Of a stretch of DNA of 64,000 bases, positions 17,131 to 25,292 are shown in pieces. Position numbers and translations under genes: made by a program. The notes below the pieces were generated by a model. The model saw only the letters and a program-made list of their open reading frames with translations. It was not told the origin of the DNA and did not search any database. The stretch comes from Bradyrhizobium sp. SK17. GTDB lineage: Bacteria; Pseudomonadota; Alphaproteobacteria; Rhizobiales; Xanthobacteraceae. Each line of letters starts with the position of its first letter. Position 1 is the first letter of the stretch. The stretch spans positions 2,743,001 to 2,807,000 of the forward strand of contig NZ_CP025113.1 of the NCBI RefSeq assembly GCF_002831585.1. The letters are read 5' to 3'.

Positions 17131-18516
17131 TCAGCCGGCCGTCGCCAGCCGCTGATAGTCGCCGCCGCCATTGCCGGCCGGGGTGATCGGGATGCCGCCG
17201 TCGGCATATTCATTCAGCTTGTTGCGCAGCGTGCGGATCGAGATGCCCAGGATATTCGCGGCATGGGTGCGGTTGCCGAGGCAGTGCTTCAGCGTTTCCA
17301 GGATCAGGTCGCGTTCGACGTCGGCGACGGTGCGGCCGACCAGCGCGCGGGTGACCTGCTCGGCGGCGAGCGTGGCGTGCGCGACCGCGGGCGCGGTCTT
17401 GGCGAGGTCGAGGCGGTCGCCATCCGGGGTCAGGATCGCCTCGGGACCGATCTCGTCGCCCTGGGCCATCAGCACCGAGCGATGGATGGTGTTCTCGAGC
17501 TCGCGCACGTTGCCCTGCCAGCGGTTCGCGGTCAGGATCTGACGGGCTTCGGTCGAGATCGGGCGCACCGGCAGGCCGTTGGCCTCGGCATATTTCTTGG
17601 CGAAGTGCTGCGCCAGTTCGAGGATGTCGGCCGGACGATCGCGCAGCGGCGGAATCTTCAGATTGACGACGTTGAGGCGGAACAGCAGGTCCTCGCGGAA
17701 GCTGCCCTCGCGCACCGCCTCCGACAGGTTGCGGTTCGAGGTCGCGATGATGCGGATGTCGACCGGGACCGGCTTGGTGCCGCCGACGCGGTCGATCACG
17801 CGTTCCTGGATTGCGCGCAGCAATTTGGATTGAAGGCGCACGTCCATCTCGGAGATTTCGTCGAGCAGCAGCGTCCCGCCGGTGGCTTCCTCGAACTTGC
17901 CGATGCGGCGCGCCACCGCGCCGGTGAAGGCGCCCTTCTCATGGCCGAACAGTTCGGATTCCAGCAGGTGCTCGGGGATCGCCGCGCAGTTGATCGAGAT
18001 GAACGGCCGCTTGGCGCGGGCCGAACGGGAGTGGACATAGCGCGCCAGCACCTCTTTGCCGGTACCGGACTCGCCGGTGATCATGACCGAGGCCTCCGAG
18101 CCCGCGATCTGCTGCGCGAGCTTGATCACCCGGCCCATCGCCTCGTCGCGCCAGATCAGGTCGCGCGCGTCGTTGGCGACCGCGCCGAGCACGGCCGCGA
18201 TCAGTTCTGGATCGGGCGGCAGCGGGATGTATTCCTTGGCGCCGGCGTGGATCGCGGCGACCGCGGCGCGGGCATCGTTGGAGATGCCGCAGGCGACGAT
18301 CGGCACGTGGATGTGCTCGGCCTCGAGCCGCATCACCAGATCGCGGATGTCGAGGCCGACATCGACCAGCAGCAGGTCGGCACCCTTGCCGCCGCGCAGC
18401 ACACCCATCGCCTGTTCGGCCGCCTCGGCGTGGGTCACCGTGGCGCCGTTGTCCATCGCGATCTTGGTCGCGGTCGTGAGCTGGCCCTTCAGGGTGCCAA
18501 CGATGAGAAGCCGCAT
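17131..18516 (-). CDS. flbD: Sigma-54-dependent flagellar regulator FlbD
   Basis: A 461-residue activator of late flagellar genes with three parts: receiver-like domain (1-110), sigma-54 AAA+ domain (Walker A GESGTGKE at 148-155, GAFTGA at 195-200 for sigma-54 contact, R-finger region FREDLLFRLNV) and a C-terminal Fis-type HTH (THAANILGISIRTLRNKLNE). The receiver keeps D52 but lacks the acidic pair (VGT at 6-8), the conserved Thr/Ser and the Lys before Pro (LP at 99-100). Phosphorelay control is therefore doubtful, in keeping with Caulobacter FlbD, which is controlled by FliX. It is the last gene of the fliF operon, 53 bases after fliN. Confidence 0.95.
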   Translation of the reverse strand: MRLLIVGTLKGQLTTATKIAMDNGATVTHAEAAEQAMGVLRGGKGADLLLVDVGLDIRDLVMRLEAEHIHVPIVACGISNDARAAVAAIHAGAKEYIPLPPDPELIAAVLGAVANDARDLIWRDEAMGRVIKLAQQIAGSEASVMITGESGTGKEVLARYVHSRSARAKRPFISINCAAIPEHLLESELFGHEKGAFTGAVARRIGKFEEATGGTLLLDEISEMDVRLQSKLLRAIQERVIDRVGGTKPVPVDIRIIATSNRNLSEAVREGSFREDLLFRLNVVNLKIPPLRDRPADILELAQHFAKKYAEANGLPVRPISTEARQILTANRWQGNVRELENTIHRSVLMAQGDEIGPEAILTPDGDRLDLAKTAPAVAHATLAAEQVTRALVGRTVADVERDLILETLKHCLGNRTHAANILGISIRTLRNKLNEYADGGIPITPAGNGGGDYQRLATAG

Positions 18517-18569
18517 GATGATCTCCTGTTCGTCTGGTCGCGCAGGTTCCGCGCGCTACCGCTAGATTG

Positions 18570-18914
18570 TTAAGAGCGCTCTGCCTTGATGATTTCGGTC
18601 ATGGTCACGCCGAGCTTGTCTTCCACCAGCACCACTTCGCCACGCGCCACCAGGCGGTTGTTGACGTAGATGTCGATCGCCTCGCCGACGCGGCGGTCGA
18701 GCTCGAGCACGGTGCCCGGCCCGAGCTTCAAGAGGTCACCGACGTCCATCTTGGAGCGGCCGAGCACCGCCGAGACCTGCACCGGCACGTCGAACACGGC
18801 CTCGAGATCGGCCGCGATGCGCGCGGCATGTTCGTCCTCGTTGTAGCCGATGTCGTCGATCCCCGGCGCGTCGGCGGAGTTGAGATCGGGAAGCGGGACG
18901 TTGGTGTCGCTCAT
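18570..18914 (-). CDS. fliN: Flagellar motor switch protein FliN
   Basis: A 114-residue C-ring component. The SpoA/FliN domain fills residues about 35-112 (VFDVPVQVSAVLGRSKMDVGDLL, then GPGTVLELDRRVGEAIDIYVN and GEVVLVEDKLGVTMTEI); the acidic N-terminal arm is short. FliN binds FliM and FliG in the cytoplasmic ring that sets rotation direction, and FliH docks on it. The ATG has a GAGGG site; the gene starts 20 bases after fliH. Confidence 0.95.
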   Translation of the reverse strand: MSDTNVPLPDLNSADAPGIDDIGYNEDEHAARIAADLEAVFDVPVQVSAVLGRSKMDVGDLLKLGPGTVLELDRRVGEAIDIYVNNRLVARGEVVLVEDKLGVTMTEIIKAERS

Positions 18915-18934
18915 GGTTCAGCCCTCAATCGCCT

Positions 18935-19558
18935 TCAGCCGGCCTGGTCGCGAGACGCCAGATAGCGCCCGACGAGTTCGTTGATCTTGCCTTCGATCGC
19001 CGCGCGTTCCAGCACCACGCCGCCGTCAGCCCATTCGATCCGGCAGTCGCCGGTCGCAATGGTCGGTTCGGCCAGGATCACCAGCCGGCCCTGGAAGCCG
19101 GAATGCGCCGCCATCCGCTCGATATTGTCGTGCGCCGCCTCGTAGAGCGCGTCATTGATGCGGACCACCAGGTGCGGCGTCGCCACCAGATGCGAGAAGC
19201 AGTCGGAGACCAGCGCGGTAATCTCGCCGAGCGGCTCGCGCGCGATCAGTTCGGAGCACAGCTTGCGGGCGACCGCGACCGCGACGTCGACCGCCTCGGT
19301 CTCCATCCGGGTCTCGATGCCGGCAAAGCGCGCGGCGATGCCCTTGATCGCGGTGCCGATCTCCTCCAGCGCCTGCGCGGCGCGGCGGTCGCTCTCGACC
19401 TTGGCCTCGCGCAACGCGGCCTCATAGCCGGCGCGGTAGGCCCGTGCCTCGGCATCGGCCACTTTCTGGGCGACCTCGGCCGGCGTCGGCGCGCGTTCGC
19501 GCGAGCGGTCCGGCGCCGAGAAATCCGTGTCGAACAGGAATTTTGCGGGGGCGGCCAT
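18935..19558 (-). CDS. fliH: Flagellar assembly protein FliH (FlbE)
   Basis: A 207-residue FliH-type stator of the flagellar export ATPase. The pattern is a short N-terminal arm, a long helical and partly coiled-coil region (residues about 25-85, with the GYEAALREA-type AxxxG and charged repeats), and a C-terminal domain (DCRIEWADGGVVLERAAIEGKI) typical of FliH/SctL. In Caulobacter the gene in this place is called flbE. Its ATG shares one base with the fliG stop (TGATG), so the two are translationally coupled. Confidence 0.9.
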   Translation of the reverse strand: MAAPAKFLFDTDFSAPDRSRERAPTPAEVAQKVADAEARAYRAGYEAALREAKVESDRRAAQALEEIGTAIKGIAARFAGIETRMETEAVDVAVAVARKLCSELIAREPLGEITALVSDCFSHLVATPHLVVRINDALYEAAHDNIERMAAHSGFQGRLVILAEPTIATGDCRIEWADGGVVLERAAIEGKINELVGRYLASRDQAG

Positions 19559-20643
19559 CAGTACACCAGCTCGTCGTCGGCGCGGTTCTTGGTCAGCGTG
19601 ATCTCGCCGCGCGCGGCGAGGTCCTTGGCGAGGTTGACCAGCAGCGCCTGCGCCTCGTCGACGTCGCGCAGCCGCACCGGGCCCATCGCGGCCATGTCGT
19701 CCATCAGCATCTTGCCGGCGCGCGAGGACATGTTGCCGAGGAAGAAGCTGCGCACCTCCTCGTTGGCGCTCTTCAGCGCCACGCCGAGCTTGTCCTTGTC
19801 GATGTTGCGCATCAACGTCTGCGCCGACGCGGAATCCAGCTTGATCAGGTCGTCGAAGGTGAACATCAGCGCCTTGATGCGCTCGGCGGATTCGCGGTTC
19901 TCTTCCTCCAGCGAGGTGATGAAGCGGGTCTCGGTCTGGCGGTCGAAATTGTTGAAGATCTCGGCCATCACCTCATGGGCGTCGCGGCGGCGGGTCTGCG
20001 ACAGGTTCGACATGAACTCGGTACGCAGCGTCTGCTCGACCCGCTCGATGACTTCCTTCTGCACCGCCTCCATGCGCAGCATGCGGCCGACCACGTCGAG
20101 GGCGATGTCCTCGGGCAGGATCGCCAGCACGCGGGCGGCATGCTCCGGCTTCAGCTTCGACAGCACCACGGCGATGGTCTGCGGGTACTCGTTCTTGAGG
20201 TAGTTGGCGAGCACCTCTTCCTGCACGTTGGAGAGCTTCTCCCACATGTTGCGGCCGGCTGGGCCGCGGATCTCGTCCATGATGCCGGTGACCCGCTCGG
20301 CCGGCAGGTACTGTTGCAGCAGTCGTTCGGTGGCGTCGAAATTGCCCATCAGCGCGCCGGAGGCCGACATCCGCGAGACGAATTCCAGCATCAGATCCTC
20401 GACCACGTCGGCCTCGACGGTGCCGAGCGTCGACATGTGGACCGACAGCTCGCGGACCTCCTCGTCGTCGAGCATCGACCAGATCTTGCCGCCATACTGT
20501 TCGCCGAGCGCGAGCATCAGGATCGCGGCGCGCTTCGGGCCGGGCAGCGGCTTGGCCTTGGGGCGCGCGTGCTGCCGGGTCGCCAGCGTCGAGAGGACGG
20601 TGGCGATGTCGTTGGCGTTGGTGGTCTGCGGTACTGCTGCCAT
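19558..20643 (-). CDS. fliG: Flagellar motor switch protein FliG
   Basis: The 361-residue rotor protein of the C-ring. All three FliG domains are visible: N-terminal ([20 protein letters not shown]), middle ([21 protein letters not shown], with an EHPQ-like motif at [17 protein letters not shown]), and C-terminal torque domain ([19 protein letters not shown] and [22 protein letters not shown]). The charged torque helix [17 protein letters not shown] is kept. It starts one base after the fliF stop and is coupled to fliH. Confidence 0.96.
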   Translation of the reverse strand: MAAVPQTTNANDIATVLSTLATRQHARPKAKPLPGPKRAAILMLALGEQYGGKIWSMLDDEEVRELSVHMSTLGTVEADVVEDLMLEFVSRMSASGALMGNFDATERLLQQYLPAERVTGIMDEIRGPAGRNMWEKLSNVQEEVLANYLKNEYPQTIAVVLSKLKPEHAARVLAILPEDIALDVVGRMLRMEAVQKEVIERVEQTLRTEFMSNLSQTRRRDAHEVMAEIFNNFDRQTETRFITSLEEENRESAERIKALMFTFDDLIKLDSASAQTLMRNIDKDKLGVALKSANEEVRSFFLGNMSSRAGKMLMDDMAAMGPVRLRDVDEAQALLVNLAKDLAARGEITLTKNRADDELVY

Positions 20644-20644
20644 G

Positions 20645-22273
20645 TCAGCTCTCTGCAGGCTCGCTCAGCCATTGACGGACAATGGAGACGGTTTCGTTCG
20701 GATTGCGCTCGGCGAGCTCGCCGACCCGATGCACGGCCTGGGCATGGACCTGGCCCTGGATCTGGGCGACGTCGATCAGTTGCGCCGCGCCGTTGCTGCT
20801 CGGGATCAAGGCCTGCCCGGTCGCGCCGGTGCTTTCTGCGCTCGCTTCCGCCATCGCGGGCGCGCCGGCACCGGCCAGCGCCGGGACCACGTCGGCGGCG
20901 ACGATGCGCTTGACCAGCGGGCGGACCACCATGAACAGCACGACCAGGCCCAGCATCATCATGACACCGAGCTCGATGACGTACATCACGTCATCCTTGG
21001 TGAATTGCAGCATGCCGAGCAGGCCGGTCGGTTCGGCGATCGGCTGCGTCGCGGGCGGCTCGGCGAAGCGCAGGTTGACGACCTCGACCTGGTCGCCGCG
21101 CTTCTGGTCGAAGCCGATTGCGGAGCGGACCAGGGCTGCGATGCGGTCGAGCTGATCCTTGGTGCGGTCCTGGTAGACCAGCTCGCCCTTGTCGTTCTTG
21201 GCGTAGCTGCCGTCGACCAGCACCGCGACCGAGATGCGGTTGACGCGGCCGGCTTCGGTCACCTCGGTCTTGGTGGTGCGGGAAATCTCGTAATTGTTGG
21301 TTTCCTCGCTCTTCTTGCTCTGGTCGCGGGCGCGGGCGGCGTTGTCCTGGTTCTGGTTGCCCGGCAGCTCGTTGTTGACGGTGACCTGGCCGGAATTGTC
21401 GGCGGTGAGGCTGCTTTCTTCGCGGGTCTGGGTCGAGCGCAGCACGCGGCCTTCGGGGTCGAACTTGTCCGAGGTCTGGGTGATCTTGTTGTAATCGAAG
21501 TCGGCCGAGAGCTGGACCCGGGCGCGGCCGGCGCCGACCACCGAGGAGACGATGTCCTCGACCTGCTTGCGCATCCGCTTCTCGAACGCGGCGCGACGCT
21601 CGTCGCCAACCGCGGCATCGGCATCCGATTGGGCGCCGTCGGCCAACAACTGGCCGGCTTCGTCGACGATCGAGACCCGGGTCGGCTTCAGTCCGTTGAC
21701 GGCGGAGGCGACCACGTGGCGGATCGCGCGGATCTGCTGCGGCTCCAGCGAACCGCGCACCCTGAGCACGATCGAGGCCGAAGGCTCCGGCGTCTCGCGC
21801 GAGAACAGCGGCTTTTCCGGCAGCACGAGGTGGACCCGCGCGGCCTGGACGCGGTCGATGGCGCGGATGGTGCGGGCGAGCTCGCCCTCCAGCGCGCGCA
21901 GATGATTGATGTTCTGGACGAAGCTTGTGGTGCCCAGCGCATCCGATTTGTCGAAGATCTCGTAGCCGACGCCGCCGCCCTTGGGCATGCCGCCCTCGGC
22001 GAGCTTCATCCTGAGCCGCGTCACCTTGTCCTTCGGCACCATGATCGCCGCGCCGTCATTGCGCAGCTCGAACGGAATCGCCTGGCGCTCCAGCTCCTTG
22101 ATGATGGCGGAGGAATCCTCGGTCGACAGATCGGTGAACAGGGTGGTCATCTGCGGCGTGGTGACGCGCATGATGACGAAGGCGAAGAAACCGATCAGCG
22201 CTGCGGTGACCGCAACCATGGCCACGAGACGGGCCGCACCAAGACCTCTCAGGAAAGCAACCAGACTTTGCAC
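20645..22273 (-). CDS. fliF: Flagellar M-ring protein FliF
   Basis: The 542-residue MS-ring protein, first gene of the fliF-fliG-fliH-fliN-flbD operon. An N-terminal membrane helix ([20 protein letters not shown]), the periplasmic YscJ/FliF ring domains ([42 protein letters not shown] block), and a second membrane helix ([19 protein letters not shown]) before the cytoplasmic FliG-binding tail ([15 protein letters not shown]) are all present. GTG 22273 is preferred to TTG 22276 because a G-run ribosome site lies six bases before it. A CtrA-like site lies 70-87 bases upstream. Confidence 0.95.
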   Translation of the reverse strand: MQSLVAFLRGLGAARLVAMVAVTAALIGFFAFVIMRVTTPQMTTLFTDLSTEDSSAIIKELERQAIPFELRNDGAAIMVPKDKVTRLRMKLAEGGMPKGGGVGYEIFDKSDALGTTSFVQNINHLRALEGELARTIRAIDRVQAARVHLVLPEKPLFSRETPEPSASIVLRVRGSLEPQQIRAIRHVVASAVNGLKPTRVSIVDEAGQLLADGAQSDADAAVGDERRAAFEKRMRKQVEDIVSSVVGAGRARVQLSADFDYNKITQTSDKFDPEGRVLRSTQTREESSLTADNSGQVTVNNELPGNQNQDNAARARDQSKKSEETNNYEISRTTKTEVTEAGRVNRISVAVLVDGSYAKNDKGELVYQDRTKDQLDRIAALVRSAIGFDQKRGDQVEVVNLRFAEPPATQPIAEPTGLLGMLQFTKDDVMYVIELGVMMMLGLVVLFMVVRPLVKRIVAADVVPALAGAGAPAMAEASAESTGATGQALIPSSNGAAQLIDVAQIQGQVHAQAVHRVGELAERNPNETVSIVRQWLSEPAES

Positions 22274-22342
22274 CAACGGCCCCCAGGGATTCGGCCCACG
22301 CGGGTCCGACTGGGCAAATATTGCCTAGGGTATGGTTTCGAT

Positions 22343-22360
22343 ATGGTTAACGAAGGTTAA
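22343..22360 (-). promoter_or_regulatory. Candidate CtrA site in the fliF promoter
   Basis: On the minus strand the sequence reads TTAACCTTCGTTAACCAT: a full CtrA half site TTAACCAT preceded by TTAACC at a 6-base spacing (consensus TTAA-N7-TTAA). It lies 70-87 bases upstream of the fliF start, a fitting distance for a CtrA-activated class II flagellar promoter. Confidence 0.5.
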
Positions 22361-22388
22361 GAACCGCGGCAAAAACGCGGACATGAAA

Positions 22389-22419
22389 AAAACCGGCTTC
22401 GCAAGGCGAAGCCGGTTTT
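22389..22419. terminator. Perfect 14-bp terminator after sciP
   Basis: Stem aaaaccggcttcgc / gcgaagccggtttt with loop aag; A and T tracts lie in both directions. It follows the sciP stop (minus strand) and separates sciP from the fliF promoter. Confidence 0.85.
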
Positions 22420-22445
22420 CATCAAATGCACCATTAAGGCGAAAC

Positions 22446-22720
22446 TTACTGCCGGTACTGCTGGATCCGTGTGGTGCGCAGCCCGGCCAGACCATGCTGG
22501 TCAATCGAGAACTGCCAGGAAAGGAATTCATCGACGGTCAAAGTGTAGCGGCTGCAGGCCTCCTCAAGGGAGAGCAGGCCGCCGCGGACCGCAGCGACGA
22601 CTTCGGCCTTGCGGCGGATGACCCACCGCTTGGTACCGGGGCCGGCAGGTCCGCAATCGTTAACGGGCTGCCGTCAGGCCCGATGACGTATTTTACCCTC
22701 GGGCGATGGGGTTCTGTCAT
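22446..22720 (-). pseudogene. sciP: CtrA inhibitor SciP (DUF1153), reading frame broken by one missing base
   Basis: SciP is a small helix-turn-helix protein that binds CtrA and blocks transcription of its targets in the cell cycle. The minus frame from ATG 22720 reads MTEPHRPRVKYVIGPDGSPL then TIADLPAP and leaves the family pattern. If one base is added to the ccgggg run at 22636-22641, the frame continues GTKRWVIRRKAEVVAAVRGG, LLSLEEACSRYTLTVDEFLS and WQFSIDQHGLAGLRTTRIQQ, ending YRQ and a TAA at 22446-22448. That gives a normal 91-residue SciP. The intact downstream codons indicate a recent lesion or a consensus error rather than decay. Confidence 0.85.
22636..22641 (-). other. Frameshift position in sciP (G run one base short)
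   Basis: The plus strand reads ccgggg; restoring the SciP frame needs one more C or G here (accc-gggg or accggggg). All codons on both sides are consistent with an otherwise intact gene. Confidence 0.8.
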
Positions 22721-23149
22721 GGCGTACTCACAAACTCTCAACCACTGAACTCGCAGGAGGTAAACTACGCCCACCGGTTTAAAATTTGCCTAAGCCCAAG
22801 CGTTCAATACGAATCTCGTTGGAACGGCCGGGAACAGAGGGGCGGCAAAGGCCGGATTCAACAAATCGAAGGCCCGGGCGGAATGCCGGTTTCATCCCCG
22901 GCCGTCCGGCCGCCAGACCGCCGGGTCCGGCCGGCAGCAACAGGAAATCGTCGTTCCCCTCAGTATCTCCCCGCTACTTGAACGGCGTCATACGAGGTGA
23001 ACCTTGGTCGGCCTTCCCACCCTGTTCAACTATCCTTGATGTCCGCGCTTGGAGCGACACCGCTCGTAACCATGCGCCATTGCGTGCGTAGGAGAGGTTG
23101 TCCGCTCATCGCAGGTGAGCACTTCACTCCTTCCATCCGAGCCCTTGTC
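22721..23149. other. Intergenic region upstream of sciP and the hydrolase gene
   Basis: The 429 bases between the divergent sciP and alpha/beta hydrolase genes. Apart from the CtrA-like box at 22779-22793 on the sciP side I see no gene, RNA or repeat. Open frames crossing it are shadows. Confidence 0.5.
22779..22793 (-). promoter_or_regulatory. Candidate CtrA box upstream of sciP
   Basis: The minus strand reads TTAG-GCAAATT-TTAA, seven of eight consensus bases of TTAA-N7-TTAA at the exact spacing. It lies about 60 bases before the sciP ATG. In Caulobacter sciP is itself transcribed under CtrA, so the location fits. Confidence 0.45.
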
Positions 23150-23929
23150 ATGATGATGAACAGACGTACTTTCTCGACCGCCCTGCTGGCTGGCGCGGCG
23201 GCTTCGCTGGTGTCCTCGCGCGGCACGGCCGCAACCACGCCACCGGTGCAGGCACGCAACGTCGTGCTGGTGCATGGCCTGTTTGCCGACGGCTCCTGCT
23301 GGTCGGACGTCATTCCGCGCCTGCAAGCGGCCGGGCTCAATGTAACGTCGGTGCAAAATCCGCTGACCACGCTCGACGAAGCGGTTGCCTCGGCGCAGCG
23401 TGTGCTCGATCGGCAGGATGGCCCGACGGTGCTGGTCGGCCATTCCTTTTCCGGCATGATCGTCACCGAGGCCGGCATGCATCCGAAGGTGTCGGCGCTG
23501 GTCTATGTCGCCGCGCGCGCTCCCGATGCGAACGAGGACTACACCGCGCTGGCCAAGACCTATCCGACGCCGCCGGCGAGCGCCGGCATCGTGTTCGACG
23601 GCGACGAGGGGCGGCTGTCGGAAGCAGCCTTCCTGCGCGATTTCGCCGGCGACCTGCCCGAAGCCAAGGCGAAGGTGCTCTACGCCGTGCAGCAGCCGTT
23701 CCACAGGCAATTGCTGGCAGGCAAGACCAGCCACGCCGCCTGGCGCAGCAAGCCGAGCTATTACGCCGTCTCGACCGAGGACCGCACCATCAATCCGGAT
23801 CTCGAGCGCTTCATGGCGAAGCGGATGGGCGCCACCACGATCGAGCTGAAGGCCAGCCATCTCGCGCTGATCTCGCAGCCCGACGCGATCGCACGGCTGA
23901 TCCTTGATGCAGCGGGGCAGTCGAAGTGA
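23150..23929 (+). CDS. Exported alpha/beta hydrolase
   Basis: A 259-residue alpha/beta-hydrolase of the small esterase type. The leader MMMNRRTFSTALLAGAAASL has a twin-arginine motif and ends near TAAT, so export by Tat is likely. The fold is marked by NVVLVHGLFADGSCWSDVIP (oxyanion HG), nucleophile elbow VGHSFSGM with Ser, and C-terminal His in ASHLALISQPDAIAR; the acid is probably the Asp in STEDRTINPDL. The substrate is unknown. The start lies among three consecutive ATGs at 23150-23158; the longer frame from 22997 is not believable. Confidence 0.85.
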   Translation: MMMNRRTFSTALLAGAAASLVSSRGTAATTPPVQARNVVLVHGLFADGSCWSDVIPRLQAAGLNVTSVQNPLTTLDEAVASAQRVLDRQDGPTVLVGHSFSGMIVTEAGMHPKVSALVYVAARAPDANEDYTALAKTYPTPPASAGIVFDGDEGRLSEAAFLRDFAGDLPEAKAKVLYAVQQPFHRQLLAGKTSHAAWRSKPSYYAVSTEDRTINPDLERFMAKRMGATTIELKASHLALISQPDAIARLILDAAGQSK

Positions 23930-23973
23930 GGGCCGCCGACAGCACTCGCTGGTCGCGTTGATCGCCCGACCGA

Positions 23974-24022
23974 GCGCATGATCCGGAAAGTGTTAGGCGG
24001 CTCTCGAAAGCATGACGCGTGC
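23974..24022 (+). repeat. Degenerate copy of the gcgcatgatccggaaa repeat
   Basis: Starts gcgcatgatccggaaa and ends in a decayed inverted end (gcatgacgcg). It shares its first 16 bases with the intact element at 28423-28471 and lies just after the hydrolase gene. Confidence 0.6.
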
Positions 24023-24053
24023 GCTCAACCACATTCGATATGCAGCCGCGCGG

Positions 24054-24233
24054 CTACTCTTCTGCGGCCGGCAGCCGTTCGCGGAGCGCTGCAATCTCCA
24101 GCATGACGGTGATGGCGATGGTCCTGAGCCGCGCGTTCTCGGCCATCGTCTCGGCGAGCTGAGGAGGCATGGCCATCGCGTGCCGGGGAGCGTTGGGAGC
24201 GCGGTCGGGCGATGGGGGACGTGTCGGGTTCAC
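24054..24233 (-). CDS. Small helical protein, hypothetical
   Basis: A 59-residue frame starting at GTG 24233 (MNPTRPPSPDRAPNAPRHAM) and ending with a helical part AETMAENARLRTIAITVMLE then IAALRERLPAAEE. GGGAAGAG lies about seven bases before the GTG. The heptad-like placement of Leu, Ile and Ala over the last 35 residues suggests a coiled-coil peptide, and nothing on the opposite strand is more convincing. No family recognised. Confidence 0.45.
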   Translation of the reverse strand: MNPTRPPSPDRAPNAPRHAMAMPPQLAETMAENARLRTIAITVMLEIAALRERLPAAEE

Positions 24234-24571
24234 GAGCTAACTCTTCCCGGTGGTCGAAGGCGGGCGGCTTGGGTGGCTGCGGAGGTTTCAGGGCAGAATC
24301 GGCGATCGGGCGCGGAAAATCACGATAGCGCTGGCTTGCTTACAGACAGCTGACGTGCGGCAATTTATTTCTGATCATGTCTATTGATGTTGTTGGCGAG
24401 AGATTGCGAACCGGCTCGCGCCAGATTACCGCCGTTCCCGTCACCCCAAATGCCGATTGTTGCGCGCTGCCGGAGCGGCGAGTCCCTGCAACTCGCCGCA
24501 GCGTAAGTGGCCCGGCCTTCGCCGGGACGACGCCGGTGATTGACGTGATGCAACGCGCCCGCAGGCCGAGG
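24234..24571. other. Gene-free stretch with dispersed repeat
   Basis: Between the small minus gene and the end of flgD. It contains the hairpin at 24511-24531 (cccggccttcgccggg) and otherwise no coding signal I can support. Confidence 0.5.
24511..24531 (+). repeat. Short dispersed palindrome, second copy
   Basis: cccggccttcgccggg followed by acgac; the same type as the element at 8661-8683, located 41 bases past the end of flgD, where it could also act as a transcript end for that minus-strand operon. Confidence 0.45.
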
Positions 24572-25282
24572 TTAGCTCGAGCTCGTGGTGCCGCGGACCA
24601 CGCGCTTGACCTTGTCGGTGGTGTAGGTCTGGCCACCGATCGAGAGCAGCGGCGGCGAGGCGGTCAGGTCGACGGAATCCACCATGCCCTGCACCTCGGT
24701 GGAAATCGCGATCGGGTTGCCCTTGGAGTCCTTGCCTGTGGCGGTCAACGTGTAGGTGCCGGCCGGCCATTGCGTGCCGTCATTGCCCTTGCCGTCCCAG
24801 ACGAAGCTGGCATTGCCCTGACTGAGGTTGAAATTGCCGGAATAGGCGGTCTGGCCGGTCGCGGTCGTGATCGTGATGGTGGCGCTGGTGGCCTGCGGGG
24901 ACACCAGATTCCAGGTCGCGGATTTGTTGAACTGCGTCTTGCTGCCGTCGACCGCGACCGTGTTGCCGACATAGACCAGTGCCTGGGTCGACTGCGCGCT
25001 CTTCTCGATCGCGATCAACTGCTTGAGCTGATCGTTGGATTTCAGCTGCTGCTCGACACCGGCGAACTGCACGAGCTGCTGGGTGAACTGGTTGGTGTCG
25101 AGTGGGTCGAGCGGGTTCTGGTTCTGCAACTGCGTGGTCAGCAGCGTCAGGAAGGTCTGGAAATTGTCGGCGATGCCCTTCGAGGTGGTCAGGCCGCTGC
25201 CGCTGCTGCTTCCGGAGCTCGTTCCGCTGTTGGTGCCCGGTGCAGAGACGACCGGCGTCGGCATGCTTGCGTCGACTGCCAT
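24572..25282 (-). CDS. flgD: Flagellar hook capping protein FlgD
   Basis: A 236-residue scaffold needed for hook polymerisation. The family motif FLTLLTTQLQNQNPLDPLDT (residues about 43-62) is exact, followed by TQQLVQFAGVEQQLKSNDQL. The C-terminal part has Ig-like strands (YSGNFNLSQGNASFVWDGKG and WPAGTYTLTATG). The Ser/Gly/Thr-rich N-terminus is usual for an exported rod/hook substrate without a Sec signal. It follows fliK by 10 bases with an AAGGAG site, so the two form one operon. Confidence 0.95.
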   Translation of the reverse strand: MAVDASMPTPVVSAPGTNSGTSSGSSSGSGLTTSKGIADNFQTFLTLLTTQLQNQNPLDPLDTNQFTQQLVQFAGVEQQLKSNDQLKQLIAIEKSAQSTQALVYVGNTVAVDGSKTQFNKSATWNLVSPQATSATITITTATGQTAYSGNFNLSQGNASFVWDGKGNDGTQWPAGTYTLTATGKDSKGNPIAISTEVQGMVDSVDLTASPPLLSIGGQTYTTDKVKRVVRGTTSSS

Positions 25283-25292
25283 GATGAACTCC

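Noticed and set aside
16999..18573. 524-residue open frame on the plus strand opposite flbD
   Set aside because: Antisense shadow caused by high GC; Arg/Asp/Ala-rich without a family pattern, whereas flbD on the other strand is unmistakable.
20204..22360. 718-residue plus-strand frame across fliG and fliF
   Set aside because: Antisense shadow of fliG/fliF; composition rich in His, Leu, Asp and Arg as expected from reversed codons.
24012..24353. 113-residue plus-strand frame
   Set aside because: Starts in a repeat, no organised composition; the opposite-strand small ORF is more plausible.
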